A DNA stretch of 64,000 nucleotides from Antedon mediterranea. Taxonomy: Eukaryota; Echinodermata; Crinoidea; Comatulida; Antedonidae. The position numbers and the translations under genes are program-made. Under the pieces are notes generated by a model that did no database searches, was not told the DNA's origin, and saw only the letters and a list, made by a program, of their open reading frames with translations. The stretch is taken from NCBI RefSeq assembly GCF_964355755.1, contig NC_092679.1, forward strand, positions 10,776,932 to 10,840,931, given 5' to 3'. Positions 57,186 through 64,000 of this stretch are shown piece after piece (the first letter of the stretch is position 1; every line of letters starts with the position of its first letter).

Positions 57186-59236
57186 CTAGACCAAATGACC
57201 CAAATCTTCACCAATATTGACTGGAAGTTGTGAATGTGCGCTCTACAACAAAAGTCAGAGTTAATTATCTCTGTTAGAATCATTTTAATGATAGCAATGC
57301 AAGAATATGCCCTGACTAGTGTTTGGATAGTCCAGAAAATAATTTATGGACAGGGGTTCCAGATTTATCTTCACTGGGGTTGGTATGTACATATTCTGGA
57401 CGTAAGTTAACTATGAATTATATTCTGATTGCAATGGGGATGAAAAAAGTGATAACCAATAATTTTAGTAAGATTTGTTAGACGCTTATTCACTAAAGTG
57501 CTCAAGGCCAACCAATGGAAACTAATCCGTAAACTTTACAAAACCACATAATTGGTGTGTTTTGTTTTAAGGTGCACAGACTGGCTATAGTATATAACGA
57601 AGTATTCTCAGTTATCTGAGTACCTAGACAAATAAAAACCAAAATTATATTTGCCAACATAAAGAAGCAGATCAAATTTACTCAAAATGAGTATTTCAGT
57701 TGGGGCGACTTTTTCTGATTCTCACTTTTTCCTCATCTTTATCGTTTCAAATTAAATAAATTTCAGTATATCACCTAAGCTTTGAACAATAATTGACATA
57801 ATGTGACATCACGCTATTCGCACGGCGACGGACAAACGAGAGGAAATTTATCAAGAAATATTAAAATTAATAGTGTTCTTCAATAAGATTAATAATTCAT
57901 ACCTACAAAATGTAAAAGAAGTAAAAATACAGTAAAAAAAACTTCACAAAATGTAATTTTATCATTAAAAATCAGATAATGTATCGCAAGAAATCTGAGG
58001 GTTGTAACGATCTATTTATAAGTATTTGCATAATACCCTGATGCCTATTCGCAGCGTTTATCTGGCCTTTTAACAAAACATTTGAATTTGTAATATTTTT
58101 TTTTTATTTTAGATTTTGACAATAAAAAGATATAAAGTAAAGGTTCGTAACGGTAAGTTATTGGGACGAACTGTCAAATTTGGCCCAAGCAATATTTAAG
58201 AGCTGAAAGTGGTTTCCAGATCGACGCAATATTCATTGCGTGTCATCACACTGTGGGAAGGAACCGACGACGTATCCACGGTGCCGTATGTAGACGATTC
58301 TACACCGTTTTCTGCTTTACGTTCGTCGCAACTGTAATTATTCAACTTCTCGGTCGTAAGAGGGGAGATGCAAAATAGAAAATTAAATATAAGTCAGTGA
58401 TTACAAACGCCGCACAGTGACTCAGAATTGGTGTGTGTTTGTGTTTGTTTGTCATCACTCTAGCGCTCACAATTTTGATTTGAATAACTCCAAATTACTA
58501 CCATACATGTCACCTGGTGCAAGGACGACACTGCTTAATTTTGGTTAAAATCCGGACCACGGTCCCAATTCTGGACCACTTTTAAAAATTATTTTCAGAC
58601 CTGCTAGTGTTAAAAGATAGGACAGAATTTTCAAAAGCCGGTGAGCAGTCCAAAAAACTTCATTTTTGTACAAGAGGCAAGAGTTATAATTTGTGATTTG
58701 TAATTTTAAAACATAATTTGATTTAATATACAGGTTTTTTGATGCATATAGTTTAAAAAACCTATTTCTTTTCAAATTCATTCGTTTGATTTTCGCGTTG
58801 CTGTTCTATTGTTAGTCAACCGAAGCTATTGATATTAATTGAAAGGCTTGTTACATAACCATTACTCCAAACTCGCATACACATGCTTGTAGTGAAATTA
58901 GCCTAAATCACAAACAACATTAAGACACACACAAATAGATATATATATATATATTTATATCCAATCTGCAGTGCAGCTCAGGTTTCGAAATGAATGTACC
59001 GCAGAACTGGCACAATATAGGCTGAGCCAGTTATGCAGGACATGGTACACTGATCATGAACACAAAGAGTGCACAAGCTCAACGGGCGTGCTTTGCAAAA
59101 TGCTAATAGTATTCACAACATAAATACACCGTTTTATAAAATAAATGGTCATTTTATTTTTACACTGCCTAATATGGTAAATATTAGATAAATATTTCAA
59201 GCAGTATCAAATCCATCGCTTTCTTCTAAATAAAAA
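57186..59236. other. No gene or element supported
   Basis: AT-rich with a short (AT)n near 58938-58960. No ORF with a recognisable domain. Confidence 0.4.
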
Positions 59237-59364
59237 CAAGGCCAACAGCCATAAGTCGCGTGCTAAAACGCATAGTGATACCGGACCGACAGACAGACCG
59301 ACAGACCGACCGACCGACCGACCGACATAGTGAACTATAGAGTCGCGTCCACGCGACTAAAAAC
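59237..59364. repeat. Microsatellite-hairpin repeat, copy 1
   Basis: Order: AAGGCCAACAGCCATAAGTC, CGCATAGTGATACCGG, a run of (ACCG) and (ACAG) tetramers, ACATAGTGAACTATAG, then a hairpin AGTCGCGT-CC-ACGCGACT followed by AAAAAC. A dispersed unit with a microsatellite core. Confidence 0.85.
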
Positions 59365-59842
59365 AGCAAATTTATCAAAACTGTTGTTTTGCTCGATTTT
59401 GGCACAAATGATTCTGGACCACAGTGTTGATCGCATTTATACGCTTATTACACTTATTTCACCAGTATATAAAGTTATTTATACATTGTATCATCTTAGT
59501 GACTTACATGAACAGTATATTAATCAGAGATTTTGTACCTGAACTGTGTGTTAGGCTGTTTTAAAAGCTTACCTAAGCTACCATTGTCTTAGCTGTTATT
59601 GTTCTGTAGCATAGGCTGTGTAGGCTGTTGTGTGCCTATCTGCTTTGTTGTTGTTTGTGCTGCTATGCTGACATTCTTTAGCCTAGCTAGGAATGTGTAC
59701 TCTTCACCATTTATTTATTTATTTGGTTCAATGTACAACTACACATCAAAAGTATTATACAGCATATCTAGCTGCTGTTTGAAATCTATCCGATTGGATT
59801 CATCTACTTGGAGTTACATATGTAGGCTTCGACTTAACAATA

Positions 59843-59948
59843 AACAAGGCCAACAGCCATTAAGTCGCGTGCTACAATGCATAGTGATACCGGACCGACA
59901 GACAGACCGACAGACAGAGAGACCGACCGACCGACATAGTGAACTATA
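59843..59948. repeat. Microsatellite-hairpin repeat, copy 2 (truncated)
   Basis: Same left part and core as copy 1, ending at GTGAACTATA. The terminal AGTCGCGT hairpin is missing. Confidence 0.8.
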
Positions 59949-60502
59949 CTGACCGAAATTACTGAACATGTTTAAAAATGTTGAAATGTTTAAAAACATT
60001 TATTTTTTTTTAATTTACACGTGCGTAGCCTGTCACTTTCGACGTGCTCGTATAACGTAATTTCGAGTTGAAAAGTAAGTCAAGAAAACAGAAATCGGGC
60101 AAAAAGAGTGCGCAATAACATTTAACGCGCAGTGCGCGCGCAAAAATATGCGCGCTCATGGCAATTTTGTAAACGCTTAAAATTGCCTGAAATGTACTCT
60201 TATTTCATCGAAAATAAATTTTGAAAATGTTAAGCGCGCGTGCGCATGCGTTACATGCGCTACGCACGTAATTGTATTGCCATATGATGATTTATGCCCT
60301 GAAATTTATGAGTACCAAATTTTATTTAATTGTGATTCATGGTTGTGAAGATATGATTACAAACGTGATTTCGTTAAATCGTGCGTAGACCGCGTAATTT
60401 TTTATTGCGCACCGTGAAAACATAACCACATTGATTCCTGGCCATATACTGTGAAAAATTGACCTAGCTAGATTAAACTGATATCAAGATAAGGTCAGAA
60501 AG

Positions 60503-60626
60503 CGATAAAACGCATAGTGATACCGGACCGACAGACAGACAGACAGACAGACCGACAGACAGACCGACAGACAGACAGACCGACCGACATAGTGAACTAT
60601 AGAGTCGCTTCCACGCGACTAAAAAC
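60503..60626. repeat. Microsatellite-hairpin repeat, copy 3
   Basis: Core and right end as in copy 1 (AGTCGCTTCCACGCGACTAA). The AAGGCCAACAGCC left part is absent. Confidence 0.85.
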
Positions 60627-60745
60627 GAACGAGACGGGGATGCCGTGGCGGCGCATCAAAGCGGAGAAAGCAAAATATATCATTTTTTCAAGAATCCATC
60701 CCAAATCCAAGCAGTGCACAAACTAGAATTTCTAGAATTTCTTTT

Positions 60746-61443
60746 TGTTTACTTAATGCAAGATCAATTTGTGATCCGAATCAAACCGGAAAATCCACTT
60801 CAATATTTGAGCACATTATAGATAACGATTTGGACATTTTTGCGCTAACTGAGACATGGTTGCGTGATGATGACTCAATTTCTGCTGGCTGCATAACTCC
60901 AGATGGTTACATGTTTAACCATGTTCCTAGAACATATGGTCGTCATGGGGGAGTCGCCCTCATGTACAAAGCTGGTCTAAAAACACGCTCTCTGGACTTA
61001 CCTGACTGTAGTAGGCCCTACTTTTGAATCGTTGGGAATTCAATTTAGTAACGGAATTCGAACACTGCGAATCATAGTTATCTATCGTCCTCCTCCTAGC
61101 AAGAAAAATAGTTTCACCATTTCACATTTCTTCAATGAGTTCTCTAACATGCTTGATACCATTGCATTAGTACATTCCGACTTGCTCATTGCCGGGGATT
61201 TCAACTTTCACCTTGACAAATCCGAGAATAGGGAGGTTATGCAATTTATGAGCCTTCTTAAAGTTTATGATCTTAATCAACATGTTAAGCAACCAACCCA
61301 TGAGGCAGGTCATACTCTTGACCTGCTTATTTCCAAATCAACTGACACCTTTCTAAATGTCAATGTGGGCATCCCACATATATCTGACCACTCAGCTGTA
61401 CATTGTAAGTTACAGTTAAATAAACCGCGCCAACTCAGAAAAT
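60746..61443 (+). pseudogene. CR1/L2-like endonuclease domain
   Basis: CLLNARSICDPNQTGKS, FALTETWLRDDD, RHGGVALMYK, then after a frameshift IVIYRPPP, LLIAGDFNFHLDK, HTLDLLIS and ISDHSAVHC. All blocks of the non-LTR endonuclease appear in order, including catalytic N, E, D-x-N and S-D-H positions. Confidence 0.88.
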
Positions 61444-61552
61444 AGTTTCTAGTCGTAACTACAAGAATCTCTGTGCTGACTCTGTTGTCAGCGAGTTACT
61501 ACCACTAACACTGACTGTATCTCTTCCATGTGACATTGATGATGCTATATGT

Positions 61553-63567
61553 ATGTACAACTCTACATTGCGTTCAATCATTGATAAACTTGCTCCAACT
61601 AAGTCACGTCTGGTGACTATTCGACCGCAAACTCCATGGTATACTGATGAGATACGAAAACAGAAAAAAGTAAGAAGGCAGCTGGAGAGGAAATGGCGTA
61701 AGACAGGTCTCGAAACTGATTGGCATGCTTACACACATCAACGCCAATGTGTATCATCACATATTCATACTGCAAAGTTGGAATATCACTCAGCGCTAGT
61801 AAATAATGCTGTAGGCGACCAGAAGCAATTATTCAAAATTGTAAACACGTTACTGCATAGAGGAAATAAGACACCCTTATCTACCTGTAAATCAACCAGT
61901 ATTCTTGCTGAACGTTTCTCAGAGTTTTTTAATGAAAAGATCACTAAAATTCGATCAGGATTTCCTCAATCTGTTCTCCAGGATGCGCATACATTTAGTA
62001 CAAGGGCTTTTTTAAGCTGTCAACTGTCTATTCTTGAACCAACCACAGATGAGGAGATCGAGAAATTGATCAAGGCATCCCCGATAAAGTCTTGTGAGCT
62101 AGATCCTATTCCAACTTGGCTTTTAAGGGATTGCGCTCCTGTAATAGTTCCAGTGCTAATGAAATTAGTTAATCTTTCACTTATCACATCCACAGTACCG
62201 CAGAATTTAAAGAAAGCACATGTACGGCCTTTGCTGAGGAAGACTGGCTTCAACCCAGAAGTTCTTAAAAATTATAGACCGGTTTCAAATTTATTCTTTG
62301 TTTCGAAGCTTATTGAGCGTGTTGTTGCAGTTAGACTCTCTAAGCATATGTCAAATCACAACCTCAATGAAACTTACCAATCAGCATACAAAGCTAACCA
62401 CAGTGTGGAGACAGCGCTTCTACGTGTTCCGAATGACGTTTTGACATCAATAGATAATCAAGAACTTGTTATTCTAGTTTGACTAGACTTATCGGCTGCC
62501 TTTGACACAGTAGATTACTCACTGCCTTTTCATAGATTGTCACATGATATTGGGGTAAGAGATCAAGCATTGTCTTGGTTTACATCATATCTAAAGGAAC
62601 AGAACCCAGGCCGTCTGCATGGTGATGTTTCAACAGATGACCTTCCTCTATTATGTGGCGTCCCACAAGGTTCGGTGCTTGGACCACAGCTGTTTTCCAT
62701 CTATGTTGCACCAGTTGCTGAAATAATACGAAGACACGGATTATGTCATCATTTCTTTGCAGATGATATACAAATCTACCTTGCCAGACAAAGTTTCTGC
62801 CCGCCGTAAAACGGTCAGAAGCATGCACTGCTGAGATTAGAAAATGGATGGGCTCCAACTTCCTCAAGCTAAATGATAAAAAGACCGAGGTGATCCTATT
62901 TGGTTCTGTTCAGCAGAGAAAAAAGATCCGGTTTGATGACCTACATATTGGTGGCGTGCTAGTCAATCCATCAACTGAAGTTCGTAACCTTGGTGTACAA
63001 CTTGATTGTAAAATGACCATGGAATCACATATCAACAAAATCTGCCGATCTGCTATTTTCCATTTATGTAACATCGCCAAGATCAGACGTTACTTGAACC
63101 ATTGTGCAACAGAGCAGATTGTACATGCTTTTGTTACCAGTCGGCTTGATATGGGAAATTCCCTGCTGTATGGTCTGCCAAAGAAGCAGTTGCGGACTCT
63201 CCAGAAGGTGCAAAATTGGGCAGCTCGCTTGGTGATGTGTGCCAAGAAGTATGATCACGTCACACCATTGTTCAAAGAGTTAAATTGGCTACCCATGGAG
63301 TCACGTGTTAAATTTAAGATCCTGCTGCTGGTGTTCCGATGCCTAAATAGTTGCGCTCCAAAATATCTCTCAGAATTGTTGACAGTCAAGCGAGAACTAA
63401 GATCTAGTCATCAGGTGCTACTGGACATTCCAAGGAGCAAACATAGTTGGGGAGATCGGACTTTCAGTGTTGCTGGACCTAGGCTCTGGAACCACCTACC
63501 CTTGAACATTAAACACACATCATTATTGAGTCACTTTAAGTCACTACTCAAAACTCACCTTTTCTGA
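61553..63567 (+). pseudogene. CR1/L2-like reverse transcriptase and C-terminal region
   Basis: Helical linker (TPWYTDEIRKQKK), then SCELDPIPTWLL, NYRPVSNLFFVSKLIERV, LDLSAAFDTVDY (motif A, just after a TGA), GVPQGSVLGPQLFS (motif B), FADDIQIY (motif C), and after a frameshift WMGSNFLKLNDKKTEVILFG, RLVMCAKKYDHVTPLFKELN and GPRLWNHLPLNI. The single TGA and one frameshift stop it being functional. Catalytic residues are otherwise present. Confidence 0.88.
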
Positions 63568-63640
63568 TTTTTTCTACAGCGCCATGAGCAATGAATGTTG
63601 GAATGGCGCTATATAAATCGAACGATTGATTGATTGATTC

Positions 63641-64000
63641 ACCACTGTGCGCCGTTTGTAAATCTAGCTAATTTATAACGGCCTAATCTACCATATAAAT
63701 TTTATCCTATTATTAAATATAATGCAGCTTTCACGCGCTCCAGAAATTGCACTGCAGACTTCGTACGCGAGCTGCTAGTTGTTTTACCCCTTTGAAGATT
63801 TGGAACCCCCACTTTTACAGCGAACACCCTCCATCCCCGACATATGCCCAATAAGATCCTGGTTACGGCCCTGCGGTGTCATGAAGATAGATTAGAGAGA
63901 TAGATATCTCAGTTATAAATAGAGATATCTTTGTTTTAAATAGCGATATCTTAGTTACTAAAGATATCTCTATTCTACAGAGTTATGCGACTACTGTCGA
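63641..64000. other. No gene seen at the right edge
   Basis: GATATCT motifs repeat near 63902-63976 (AGATATCTC, GAGATATCTT), a loose tandem palindromic stretch. Confidence 0.5.

Larger units (their letters stand above)
60738..63640 (+). mobile_element. CR1/L2-like non-LTR retrotransposon, decayed
   Basis: Plus strand: endonuclease (60746-61443), linker, RT (about 62080-62960) and C-terminal domain to 63567, then a short 3' UTR ending GGCGCTATATAAATCGAACG and (ATTG)n at about 63600-63640. The 3' tail with GCGCTATATAAAT plus a tetranucleotide run is typical of L2/CR1-group elements. Frameshifts lie near 61025 and 62810, a stop/frameshift near 61445 and a TGA at 62480-62482. No ORF1 is seen, so the 5' end is truncated. 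Confidence 0.88.

Noticed and set aside
59599-59952. 117-codon Cys/Phe-rich plus-strand ORF
   Set aside because: Runs into the microsatellite-hairpin repeat and has no domain; likely chance.

Overview
Eukaryotic genomic DNA with one recognisable host gene and a very high load of mobile elements. The sequence is strongly AT-rich, has spliced exons with GTAAG donors, and is peppered with AGGCCTA-type runs. Its transposon mix (DIRS, Tx1/L1, CR1/L2-like, a Penelope-like trace and many short inverted-repeat elements) suits a marine invertebrate deuterostome, most likely an echinoderm. That placement is inference; there is no marker gene to prove it.

The host gene is a Sprouty-related EVH1-domain (SPRED) gene on the minus strand. 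Four coding exons can be placed: two for the EVH1 domain (31556-31727 and 20588-20753), a short acidic linker exon (8671-8738) and a long last exon with the Cys-rich Sprouty domain (6937-7722). The splice phases join cleanly and give about 394 residues from an ATG at 31718-31720. A short upstream exon probably exists but was not found. Two introns of about 11-12 kb hold stacked non-autonomous DNA transposons. The AT-rich stretch below 6937 may be the 3' UTR.

Layout: 1-0.76 kb, one arm of an old inverted duplication whose partner lies near 57 kb. 2.5-6.9 kb, AT-rich DNA downstream of the SPRED stop. 7.7-20.6 kb, introns with a 3.2 kb long-inverted-repeat structure (9003-12236), a 3.4 kb element with an internal hairpin minisatellite (12434-15843) and a 2.4 kb element (17498-19921). 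20.8-31.5 kb, an intron with further inverted-repeat elements, a SINE-like tRNA fragment and a Penelope-like fragment. 33.1-35.9 kb, large tandem repeats carrying degenerate tRNA-Val(AAC) copies, one of them split by a TA-flanked element. 36.8-42.2 kb, a structurally complete DIRS retrotransposon with gag-like, RT/RNase H and tyrosine recombinase ORFs, inverted termini and an internal complementary region. 43.8-47.1 kb, nested Harbinger-like elements, one with a broken Myb/SANT-like ORF. 49.1-50.9 kb, a nested palindrome. 53.6-56.2 kb, a decayed Tx1/L1 element. 59.2-60.6 kb, three copies of a microsatellite-hairpin repeat. 60.7-63.6 kb, a decayed CR1/L2-like element.

The strongest points are the DIRS element, whose internal region reproduces its own circle junction, and a recurring design in which several unrelated inverted-repeat elements carry short palindromic iterons just inside their ends, with a different palindrome in each family.
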